This document shows, piece after piece, positions 1 to 11,800 of a stretch of 64,000 nt of DNA. Every line of letters starts with the position of its first letter. Position 1 is the first letter of the stretch. The notes beneath the pieces are model-generated. The model did no database searches. It worked only from the letters and a program-made list of their open reading frames with translations, and was not told the DNA's origin. This DNA is from Cordylochernes scorpioides (Eukaryota; Arthropoda; Arachnida; Pseudoscorpiones; Chernetidae), in NCBI GenBank assembly GCA_030710605.1, contig CP092863.1, positions 105,758,099 to 105,822,098 of the forward strand, given 5' to 3'. Made by a program: the position numbers and the translations under genes.

Positions 1-104
1 GGTGGGTACAAAAGTCAAATTGCTTTTACATTCCATTTCACATTCCTCTGTTTCAACAGATGTCGCAGCCCTGTGTCTCCTGGCTTTTCAAAAGTTATTA
101 AATA

Positions 105-235
105 CTAGCCGAATGACCCGGGCAACGCCTAAAAACATTAAATATTTTTATTCAAATTCTATTCGTTACAATTATAAATTGGCGCTGTGGATGTCACTCT
201 TGTGAAACGTCCCGCTCCAAACTTTATATGTACAT
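105..235 (-). mobile_element. Helitron-type 3' terminus
   Basis: Read on the minus strand this ends in a small GC hairpin followed by CTAG at 105-108, the layout of a Helitron 3' end. The body matches, in reverse, the plus-strand terminus at 35.49-35.62 kb. A related fragment follows at about 265-400, with the motif 'gaggcgctgctcgcgag' that also appears near 20.05 kb. Confidence 0.6.
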
Positions 236-635
236 TAGGTCAGCTGATATTACCTCCCATCTTCACCGCTAGAGGCGCTGCTCGCGAGCGAAAGGGAAAA
301 TTTGCAACGCATTTCAAATTCTATTTGTTACAATTATAAATTGGTACCGTGGATGTCACTATTGTGAAACTTCCCACTCCAAACTTTGTGTTTTTAAAAT
401 ATAAAATAAAAATGTAAATTTTCACAACAATATTTGAAAAATTATATTATTTTGATAATAACTTGAAGAATATTCTGGATAAAGACCTGATATTTTCAAG
501 TTTTTCCAGATTCTACTCTACATACTGTTAAAATGTCAGTCAGATTAGTTACGTATTGTGGACGTGTATAGCCAACAAACATACATACACTGACTTTTAT
601 ATATATATAGGGATACATGGTTTTTAAAATATGTA

Positions 636-975
636 ACAAATGAATTTACTGGCAATGTGTTTCTTTTCAATAATAGCATCAAATATTATCTCTACAGACC
701 TTACTGCAATGAGTTATTGAATGAGAGAGCTTGGGTCATCAATGGTGAACCCTCTCAGCAGTTTCATTAAATGATACTATTTTAAAAAGAAACACATTGC
801 CAGTAAATTTATTTTAAAGTTAGAGGTTGCCTGTCCGGGGCATTCTGTGAAAAATATGTCCTGACAAAGACAAAAGATTTTTGTCGAAACATTGAGAAAA
901 TAAAAAACTCTAATTGGCCGAAGTGTCTATTTTTCACAGAAAAAGTAAATTCATTTGTTACAAATTTTATCGATA
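636..975. repeat. Palindromic PLE-terminus-like repeat, family O
   Basis: Inverted arms at about 638-669 and 783-815 surround a fragment of repeat family M (ctgcaatg ... ggtgaaccctctcagcag). A third arm lies near 946-965. At 860-895 there is CTGACAA, a self-complementary stretch and GAAAC, a degenerate version of the hammerhead-like core described for 43.65-43.92 kb. Confidence 0.5.
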
Positions 976-1085
976 GATGGCAATTGAATTTATAAAAAAA
1001 AATACATGGTTCTTATCTGCCCACACTTCAAAACTATCTTATTCCTCCTCACTACCATTCACTGATGGGTTGTGCCGGCACTCAC

Positions 1086-1211
1086 CTGGTGTTCCAGGTA
1101 GTGGTCCAGAGGCTCACACTTGAATCGGTCTACGGCTACAGTGGGCACCACGGGGGCTAGGGTCATGTTCTTCTGTACTTGGAAGGGCAAGAAGGGGGTG
1201 TCTGTCTGAGT
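1086..1211 (-). CDS. CHAF1A: CHAF1A exon after the KER region
   Basis: A polypyrimidine-rich acceptor (tccccccag) ends at 1212 and the donor cag|gtgag is at 1085. It encodes TQTDTPFLPFQ then VQKNMTLAPVV and ends at LDHYLEHQ. This matches the conserved segment just after the KER domain of animal CHAF1A. Too short to stand out as an ORF. The reading frame is set by the neighbouring exon (phase 0). Confidence 0.8.
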
Positions 1212-2846
1212 CTGGGGGACATGGACACATCATAGAATCCATAGGATAGCAGCAGCTAGGGCTAAACTTACCCGGGTCTTTGGGGAACCTTGGGTCTTGA
1301 GGAAGAAGTTCCTGAACACCTCCTTGGTCTTCAGCAGGCTCTTCTCCTGGATCATCACAGGGAGCACTAAGTGATGGCTGTAATGGTGACATTTACCATC
1401 AAGGACAAAACTTAAGGAAGTTTCATATTTTGATGTCGCTGGTCGTCTATTTCTTGAAAGAGACAGAAGCAATTTTGTTCACACTTGGTTATCTCGGGTG
1501 TCTTCAATAAAGGTCACTGTAAATATCTCAGAGTTATTGTCAGAATCCCGATATATGGATAAAGTACTTATTTTATACACAAAGTACGATCCACTGAGGA
1601 AGACCTGCAATAAGCTGGCTAAAAGGAGTCAAGAAAACTCCCGGAAGGTCACTAGATGAGCTGAAAGAGATGGTTACTAACAGATCATTTGGAGAATATT
1701 TGTCCATATAGTCACCATTAGCTGAACTCGATTTGATGGACGCTAACAATAACAAACTATCCATTAGTATTGAATAGAAGGACCCCCAATTTCTACCTCT
1801 GAAAAAAAAAAGGGAACTGCACAGATACACACATCAACTGTACCAAACAAGTCATTAGGGAGTTTTACGACCATCCGTTGAAAGACCGACATCTCATAGC
1901 AGAAACCCTCCTGGACCTTTCTTGTGTCACCCGTCGTTGGCCTCTTAGGTGCCATCCAGCTTCCCTCGTCCTTTATGTAGAAACCCTAGAAGCCTGAAGC
2001 CACTGGGCCCTATGACTACTATTGCTTGTGGTACGACATATATATATATATATATACTAGCCGAATGATCCGATTGAATGTTTTTATTCAAATACTATTT
2101 GTTACAATTATAAATTGGCGCCTTAAATAAATGCATATATTAGTTAATAGTTACAAAAACGAAAAAGCAAGTGGGGGGGGGGGCATGATGGGGGGGGAGG
2201 GGGGGGGGGGGGGGGGGGGCAAAGGTGGCGTGATCGTAGCCAACCAATAGGAGGGCGCCATTCCAAAAAAAAAGCAAACAGTGACAGATATGACAAATGA
2301 TTAGGAGATGAAGAATTAAGAACGGATGACGGACCCAATTTCCTCTCGGTAAAATTTCAATCTATATCTATATTAATAAAATGCAAATTTTAAGTGGTGT
2401 TCGCTAAAAACTTTCGTTACAATGCATCAATTTCAACCAAATTTTCAACATTTATGTAAAACGAGATGGAGCAGGTTTTGCTTAACATCAAAATATTTTT
2501 CCTAACTTTAACATGCGTAACTTCGCTGTTATCGATTAAATAAAAAAAAAAAATCAACAGAGTTAATTTTATTTATATATAAATACAAAAAAAAAATTCA
2601 GCAATTCATTCAACTCAATCTAAAAAAATATTCAAAACAAGCAATTTTAAGATAACACCATATGTAAAACAGTCGGCCAAGAAAACAACAACGATATTAC
2701 ATCTTTCTCACATATTCACACACAATCTTGATTAATAATTAAAACTAATCTTTAACATTGTTTATTATACTTCATAATATATAATATTCATTAGGCAAAC
2801 TTTCACTCGGATAAAACCCGGGCGAAGCCGGGTACACATCCGCTAG

Positions 2847-2878
<32 letters not shown>

Positions 2879-5800
2879 TTTGTGTATACAAAAATGTAAT
2901 GCCTCGATAAAGGTTGGAGTTCAGCCAGCCAAAATATTGGCAAATAAATCTTTTATCCAATCCAACTATACCAAACAAACTGTTGCCTTTGGTAACCTGC
3001 AGCTTTGGGTTAAGTTTGGACTCCATATCTCTCTGGTAGCAGTCAATATATGAGATTGAATTTACTTTTATTATATTGTTCATATAAGATTATATAAGGT
3101 TAAATACAAAATAAATATATGAGAGGTATTAGAAAATTACCTTCTCTTCATCTTTCTTCAGTTTCTCCTCTTCTTTTTTCTTCTTCTCCTCTTCCTTTTT
3201 CTTCCTCTCTTCCTCTTTCTTCTTCTTCTCTTCATCTTTCTTCTTTTTCTCCTCATCCTTTTTCTTCTTCTCTTCTTCCTTTTTCTTTTTATCCTCCTCC
3301 CGTTTCTTCCTCTCTTCCTCTCTCTTCTTCCTCTCCTCCTCTTTTTTCTTCTTCTCCTCCATCCTGGCTCTTCACAACACACAACAAAGTGGTTAGCTAG
3401 CATGCCTGGATTGGAAAACAACAACTGTTGTAGACAACTGCGGTGTGTAGGTTTTTTCTCTTACATTACGACTGAGGAAACACTTTACAACAAAAGAAAG
3501 ATTGAGCTTTGAAGCTACTTTTATTACATTGTATTTATACAGGGTTAAATGTACACACACAAATATAAATGTTATAACACCTTGATAAAGGTTGGCGTTC
3601 AGCCAACTGAAATATTGGTAAAATAAATGATATTTTGATCCAATATGTGCCTTTTTAATTAAAAATATAAATATACTAGTCAACTGGACCCGGTTTCGCC
3701 CGAGAATTGTTCGAGTGGGGTTTACTCATGAATGAATAGAGAGAGCCCCCAACTGTTTTAAAACTTATAGTAATGAATTTTTTTTTTCTTTCAGCACAAA
3801 AGAGATAAAACTGCAAATAGCAAAATTGAAAATGCTGTTAAAAAGAATCTGAAATATAAGATCAATTTCACAAACACATCTAATGAATAGAGTGCTGTTT
3901 TGGAGGAGTGGTCTAAACTGTTGATTTTTAAAAACCACGACCCGGGATCATCCAATCCAGCTTTGGGCACTTTGTTCTGAAAAAAAAAAATTCCCCAATG
4001 GCCCCTAATTCTTGAAAAAGTCCAACCCCTCCAGTGAGTGCAAGTAACCAAACTGGGCTTTGGTATCAAAAAAATGAAAAATAAAATCTAATGATTAGTG
4101 TGAATTAAGGAAAATGGTCCTCGCAACCTGAAAATTTCACTTTCTCCACTTCACTCTCGGCTGTTCAAGAAAAAACAGCCAGATTAAACATTTTTAAGGG
4201 CACCTAATCCGGCACTTACATCTCTGAATAGTTAATCAACTTTTATAAATGTAACATATCTCTGCAATACTGAAATACCCGGACTTCGATGAATTTTTTA
4301 TTAGGTTATTGTTGGCAGTTTTAGAAAAGTGTGGGAAATTGGATGTTTCAGTAACAGGATTGTTACCTTATTAAGACAAAATTATTGAATGTATTCAGTA
4401 CTTTTGTCTGAAGATGGTAACAATGCTGTTACTGAAACCACACATTATTTATTTATTTGGATTTGGTCTTGCTTCCTTGTGATTCTTATCTATATTTCAA
4501 AATATACCTCAATTTTTTTACCTAAAAAGGTATATATATATATATATTTCCAAGACCTTAAATAAAAGTAAAATGTCAAATGAGTTATTAATTAACCCTA
4601 TATGGATCAGGGTTGTGGGTCAGTAACATGTGAAAATAAGGCCAACAATTGAAATATCTTTTTAAAAAATTAAATTTTGAACGCTAGCTTCACACAGGGC
4701 ACAAATTTTGCTACCAGCTACATGCGTTCTTTTTTACTATGGTGTGATTTCCACATGATGGATCTGTAGATACATTATAATCCAGAGTTATGATAACATG
4801 TTGCAGTGTAATGTTGACCTGCAGGATGGGAAAAAAGCAATATTATTTCCAAAGACTTTAATTTGAAAAGTATTATGAAATGTTAAAAATATAATACATT
4901 ATTAAAATATAATCTTAACTTTCAAAAGCATGAAAAAAAAGCTATCTTGATTTGAATAAATTTAGTCTAAAAACAAACATCATGTAAAAGTATGCACCAA
5001 TTGAAATCATTTATTAGCTCTAGCAGTGCTGCCCCCAGCGGTAAAAGACTGGAGCTAACGTTTCACAGGTTGGTAATTTTTTTAATAGTACATTAACTTA
5101 ACAACATTCCATGTCTAGCCAACATAATTTTTTAAAAATAATATGCCTTTATTTAAATATGAGTATATTTTCATCTATATATCTAAATACATATATTCAA
5201 AAATATGGTTGTACCATATAGATATATATGAGCAGTTATATTGTGAAGCATATAAATATAAACCCTACCTAAACAAATGACAGCAATAAAAATTTGAGCC
5301 TACCCTTAAAAAAAAAAAGCAGTTACTGAAAATGCATAGCTGCTGCTTACAATATTAGAGCATAAACATATTACATGGACCAAACATATAGTAAAATATA
5401 CGTAGCAAGTTATATAGAAAAAACATGCTTTTTTTTTCAATAAATATACTTTTTACAACTTCAATAAAATTTATACTTACTCTAAATATAAGAAAGAAAA
5501 AAAAATAGAAAACTGTTCTAAATCTCAATTTGTCTTAAAATAGGAATATTCCTTATGAGAATCATATAGTAAACCTTAAAAAATGTAGATCGTTATATTT
5601 ACACTAATTAAAATTTAACAAAGCAAAAATTGCATCGTCACAAAAAGATAATAATAAGCTGCGAAATAAATAATATTTCCAATTAATTTAATTTAAAAAT
5701 ATTACTAAATAACCAAATAAAATCTTACCTTCTAAAATGGGAAAAAAAGTTATTCGAAATGCAATTTTTGCACTTTTAGCCTAAATGCTAAACCAAAACC

Positions 5801-8800
5801 TCAGCTACCTACGTGCAAAATTTCACAATACAGTTTTAATTAACCAAGGTTCCGGGGGCGTATAAATTTGATAACGATCGATTAATATTATTCACAAGAG
5901 TTTAAATATATATAATCTCACATTTTAAAAATATTCATCGTATAAACAAACTAAAATTCATCGTTTAAACAAACGTGTAAAATTATTAACCAATCAAATT
6001 CATTTATCGTCACGACCAGTGCGGCACCAAGCGGTAAAAGGCTGGAACTAACACTTTTTAGTTTTACATTTAAAAAAAAAAAAGAACATTAACCTTTTTA
6101 GTTTTTTGAATAGCTTATATGTTAAACGAAATCTTCAGCTACCTACATGCGAAATTTCATGATTTATACTGTAGATTTTGCGCAACACGATAACAAACAT
6201 CGATTTTGGATTTTATTTTTATAGATATAGGGATTAATAAATAAAGATTAATTGATAAGGCACAATTTGGATTATAGATTATAAACACAAGGTAATAAGA
6301 CCAAAACCAAATAAATAAATAGTGTGTGACGTTTCGGTAACAGCATTGTTACCATCTTCAGACAAAAGTACTGAATGAGAAATTTAACCACAGCATGTTT
6401 TTAAATAGTTCCTGTTATCAAGTGTGTAAACAAGATAACAGATAAGAAGAAGATATTTTTCTGATAAACAGATGAGATAAACATATGTTGAATATTATTC
6501 TTAGAATTAAAAGTTTTTTCAAATATAATTAAAAGCATATCTATAAATATCATTTATTTTTCCTCTTTCTTCCATTCTGTTAATTGTAGCACATTTCTTT
6601 TGAATAAAAAATGCTTCTTTAAATTGTCTCTTAAAATAATTTTTTTCATAATCTAGTATATTTGTTTCTTTTAGGTTAAAATTATTATGTCCTGTGATTT
6701 TTCTATGTTCTATAAGTGCAGAATTCTCAATTTTATCCCATTTCAGAGCATATTCATGGTTTTTCATTCTTTCTTTTAAAGTTCTGGATGTTTGTCCTAC
6801 ATAACATTTAATGATTTTTTTTTTTTTTTTTGCTTATCCCTAGTACACGTGGTACAGGCCATGATAATCATGGTGGGTAGTTAGCGACTGCTTTTTACTG
6901 TAAGCGCACCACATGTCTACACATGTGAAAAGCAGTTCGACTTTGCACTTACAAATGTGCCAGAGCCCCGTTTGGTTACTTGCACTCGCTGGTGGGGTTG
7001 GACTTTTGCAAGAATCGGGGGCCATTGGAGCATTTTTTTATTATTATTTTTTTTAAAAACAGAAAAAGTGTCCAATGCGGGAATCGAACCCGGGTCGTAG
7101 TGGTCGAAAACCAAACAGTTTAACCAGCCTTCCACCGACCGACCCCCTTTAATGAAAATGAAATTGTTAACTCCTATGAATTCAAAGAAGATATTATTGA
7201 CATGAAGCTAAATGGAAATCAAAGAATTATATCTTTAGATGTTGAATCCATGTTTACTTCAATCCCTATACCCACCATTATGGATGCATTAAACCATGTG
7301 ATTAAAGAATCAAAAATAAATAATTTGCCAAAATCTGAATTTTTAATTGGAATAGAATTTTGTTTGCATACTTTATTTATGATGACCAAATATATCTCCA
7401 AATGAAAGGTGCAACAATGGGTAGTCCAATATCACCAAACGCAGCTTGTATTACTATTGGCCAATTAGAAATAAAAGCTCTAAATTCACTTTAAAATGAT
7501 GTTTATTATTTTAAAAGATATGTGGATGACTCCATTTTATTTATTAATCAGGGATGTGAACAAAAAATTTTGGATACTTTCAACAATCTATTGCCTGATA
7601 TCAATTACTCTATGGAAGTAGATAACAACAAATCAATAAATTTCCTGGACATGAACTTATCATACAGTAATAACAATATTACAACCTCTATATACAAAAA
7701 ACCAACACATACAGGAACTTATTGGAACTTTAGCTCACAGCACCATTTCAGCCAAAAAGTAGGATTAGTAAAAGCTCTTATATATAGAGCTTTTACACTC
7801 ATTAATGATACAACTAAAAGAAATATAGAAATTAACAACATCAAAAAAGAACTAATCAATGAAGATTTTCCCATCAAATTGATAAATAGAATAATAGAAG
7901 ACATGAACCAAAAATATGAGAATAATACTTTAATTCAAAATCTAAAGTGCAAAAACAAAGAAGCCAAATTTATCACATTGCCATTTATAAACCAAAAGTT
8001 TGCAAGAGAGAGAGAGAGAGAGAGAAATTTTACTTATATATTCAAAAAGTATGAAAAAATAAACATTGCATGGAAACCATGTAACCCTATCTCTCAATAT
8101 ATCAACAACCATAAGAACACTCACATACCAAATAGAACAGGTTTAATTTATGAAGTGAAATGTGAAAAATGTGACCAATGTTATGTAGGACAAACATCCA
8201 GAACTTTAAAAGAAAGAATGAAAAACCATGAATATGCTCTGAAATGGGATAAAATTGAGAATTCTGCACTTGTAGAACATAGAAAAATAAAAGGACATAA
8301 TAATTTTAACCTAAAAGAAACAAATATACTAGATTATGAAAAAATTTATTTTAAGAGACAATTTAAAGAAGCGTTTTTTATTCAAAAGAAATGTGCTACA
8401 ATTAACAGAATGGAAGAAAGAGGAAATATAAATGATATTTATAGATATGCTTTTAATTATATTTGAAAAAACTTTTAATTCTAAGAATAATATTCAACAT
8501 GTGTTTATCTCATCTGTTTATCAGAAAAATATCTTCTTCTTATCTGTTATCTTGTTTACAAACTAGATAACAGGAACTATTTAAAAACATGCTGTGGTTA
8601 AATTTCTCATTCAGTACTTTTGTCTGAAGATGGTAACAACGCAGTTACCGAAACGTCACACACTATTTATTTATTTGGATTTGGTCTTATTACCTTGTGT
8701 AAATAAAGATTAAATATGGATAAATACAGTAGAACCTCCCTGTAAAGGACAACTAGTTGCAGAGCCAATGTGTCCTTTAGGGGGAGGTGTCCTCTTACCA

Positions 8801-11800
8801 GAGAGTTGCTAGATGGTAAAAATGGTAATTTTGATAAAATGAAAACTGTCCTTTATAGAGAGGGTTCTCTCATGGAGGTTGTTCTACTGTATATGGATAA
8901 AATAAAGAACCTAGATAAAGTAAATAAGCTGATTGGGATTTGAGAAAGGGCTGAATGTGTAATGTAAAAGTGTTAAATTAATGTAAATAACCTGATTTGT
9001 GGATATGAAAAAATGAATGAATTTAAAGAAATGTTGAATTATAATCGGTGTCAATGAAGTTAATAGTCGGTGACATTAAAGAGGTCACATTGCATTTATA
9101 ATTATATGTATTTCTACTTTCTTCAAAGCTTAAGTCAATAGTTCATTTAAAATACCCTTCCCAAGAGATCAGTTTCAGTATAAAAGCAAAACAGCCCAAT
9201 GCACGCAAAATATTATAATGTTATGGTAGATTAAACTGGCAAAACCACTAGGAAGGGTTCAACACTGATGAGCCAGGCCCTCCTATTAATTTTTCCTTGC
9301 AGTAAGGGCAGTAGAAAATAATTTAATTTTAAAAAATGCATTAAAAAATAATAATAATCTTACATATCGAAAATAGCTTCAATTTCTCTAGGGTTCGGTG
9401 AAAGGATGGTCTAAACCGTTGGTTTTCGACTGCTACAACCTGGGTTCCATTCCCGCATTGGGCACTTTTTTTCTGATTTAAAAAATAAAAATGCCCCAAT
9501 GGCCCCCGATTCTTGCGAAAGTCCAACCCCACCAGCGAGTGCAAGTAACCAAACGGGACTCTGGCACATTTGTAAGTGCAAAGTCGAACTGCTTTTCACA
9601 TGTGTAGACATGTGGTGCACTTACAGTAAAAGCAGTCGTCTACTTCTACCCACCATGATTATCATGGCCTGTACCATGTGTACTAGGGATAAGCAAAAAA
9701 AAAAAAAGTTTAAATTTCTTATAACAGACAGTGCACTAGGTTACAATGTATATATAGAGAGGCAAGTCTCACTTTGTTTTTTCTTCCTTCTGTCTAAGTT
9801 TTTCTTCTTTCTCCTTCTGATCCTGTTCTTTCTTCTTCTGACGTTCCTTCTGTTTCTCCTCCTTCTCCGCTTGTTTCTTCTCTAGGAGGAGTTTCTTCTG
9901 TTGGGCAGCCTCCTCCTGACAGATAGACACGAGTCAGTACACAACAGTGAAGTTTGCAAAATTTTATATGAAAATAAGATTCAAAGAGAGAATTCTTAAC
10001 ACGGAACAGTTTGGCTAACCAAAAAAGCCTTTTTTTTTTTGTAAATTGTAGAACAATCATGTTATGAAAGCCTATTTCATTGAATTCTATCTTTCCAATA
10101 GGGGGTCAGTGGATGAGTGGTATAAACTGTCGGTTTGCAACAGCCACGACCTGGGATTGAATCCAGCACATTGGGCACTTTCTTAGAATGAAAATTTTCT
10201 CCAATGGCCACGATGCAAGTGAATGCAAGTAAACAAATGGGGCTCTGACACACTTATAAGTGCAAAAGTCAAACTGCCTTCTACATGTGTAGACATGTGG
10301 GTCTCTGGCAAAGGCTGGAGCTCTTGGCCTACCTGAAGCAAGAGAATCCACCACCCAACTAAACGAAAGAGACCTCCTCCATACCATCAAAACCCAATGC
10401 CTGCAGGAATGGAAATCTGATGCTGCACATGACTGGTACAGAGCAGGAGGGACAAGCACCGGTTCTGTCCTCCCAAGAGAACAACAGTCTTTGATTTCCA
10501 GACTTAAGTCTGTTCATCTACGGACAATGACTTTCCAGAATGGTTGCAAGGTTTTCCCACTATGTACTAAGTGCAGTTCTCAGCCTGCAACCACAAGACA
10601 TATTATTGACTGTATTGACTCATCCATTGATGAGCTCTACTCATCCCCAGCAGACACCATCAAAAATCTCAAGCTTTACAAGCTTGATACCTTAGTGTGA
10701 TTGAGTGGAGATAAGAAAGAAGAAGAAGCCATGTGGTGCACTTACAGTTAAAGCAGTAGCCAACTACTACCCACCATGTACCAGAGCCCCGTTTGGTTAC
10801 TTGCACTCGCTGGTGGGGTTGGACTTTTGTAAGAATCAGGGGCCATTGGACAGCATTTTTAACTGTTACAGCGTAGTTACCATCATCAGACAAAAGACTA
10901 ATTGTCTGATGATGGTAACAATGCTGTTACTGAAACATTACACACTATTAATTTATTTGAATTTGGTCTTATTACCTTGTAGTTCTTATCTGATGATATT
11001 TATAAGGAAAGTGTATCTTCTAATCATACATTGCTGATTGCTTTTTACCATCAATAGAAAAAAGTAAACTTTTTTTATTTCTGGAAATTGGCAAAATCAC
11101 TGTGTAGTCTCCTATTAGAGAGACCATAGCCTAAAAATATGACAAAACTTGGTCTCTTCTAGAGGTGGTCTCTCATCAGAGATTGTTGTTTAAAAGACTC
11201 CTTGTTAAAGTTCCTTTGTCCTTAACGAATTAGGAGCCAGCGACACCCCAATGGTACCGATAATGACTCAACCAAAGGAAGATAAAGCACTACTGAATTA
11301 CTACTCACTCTCACTTTATTAAAAAAAAAAAAAAACTCAATTATATACAAAGATAGTCAGCGGTCAATATATACATAATCACAGAACAATTATAAATTAA
11401 TAAACAGAATAATATCTCAAAAAACCCAACACTTCTCATCACTTAATCTGACAGAATCTCTGATAAGAGACCACCTCTAGGAGAGACCAATGGTCTTTCA
11501 TGGGATACTCTACTGTACTCTTTCTAAATAACAAAAAATCCAACCCATAAATCCATTCCAGGCTGTAAACCTTCACCAGCTTTACCTTAATGACACTAGA
11601 AGTGATGTGCCCAGAAAAAAAGAATTCCCAAATGAGATTGATAGAATCATAAATGCTCATAGTGTCAAAATTAAACAAATGGTCAATGGTCAAACAGAAT
11701 AGAAATCTCATTTTTTTTCCTTGAGAATGCTTTCATGATGAAAAAAAATAAAATATAAATTATTTTTATTAATGGAAAAAAGAAAAAGATCTAGATGACA

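Larger units (their letters stand above)
6245..8712 (+). mobile_element. Penelope-like element with inverted 5' copy and nested SINE-1
   Basis: Layout: a minus-strand copy of the PLE 3' end (6245-6815), SINE-1 (6816-7147), then a plus-strand RT-EN body (7148-8466) and its 3' end (8467-8712). Removing the SINE (duplication tttaatga) joins the inverted 3' fragment directly to the forward RT fragment. Penelope-type retroelements often carry a partial extra copy, sometimes inverted, at one end, which fits. Both ends carry the PLE-B palindromic terminus with gaaacgtc. Confidence 0.85.

Noticed and set aside
1114..1472. Two overlapping minus-strand ORFs taken whole as genes
   Set aside because: Only the parts 1272-1346 and 1086-1211 are exonic; the rest runs through introns and repeat R.
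3119..3424. Plus-strand and third-frame ORFs over the KER exon
   Set aside because: They are Ser/Pro/Leu or Arg/Lys mirror readings of the GAA/AAG tract; only the minus-strand KER frame fits flanking splice sites.
6816..7147. tRNA gene at the SINE-1 head
   Set aside because: A and B boxes are present but no cloverleaf or acceptor stem; it is a repeated SINE head, here and in all other copies.
9499..9885. 128-codon plus-strand ORF
   Set aside because: Runs through SINE-1 and then antisense to CHAF1A exon 9773-9915.
10106..10459. 117-codon minus-strand ORF
   Set aside because: Antisense reading across SINE-1 and LINE-1.
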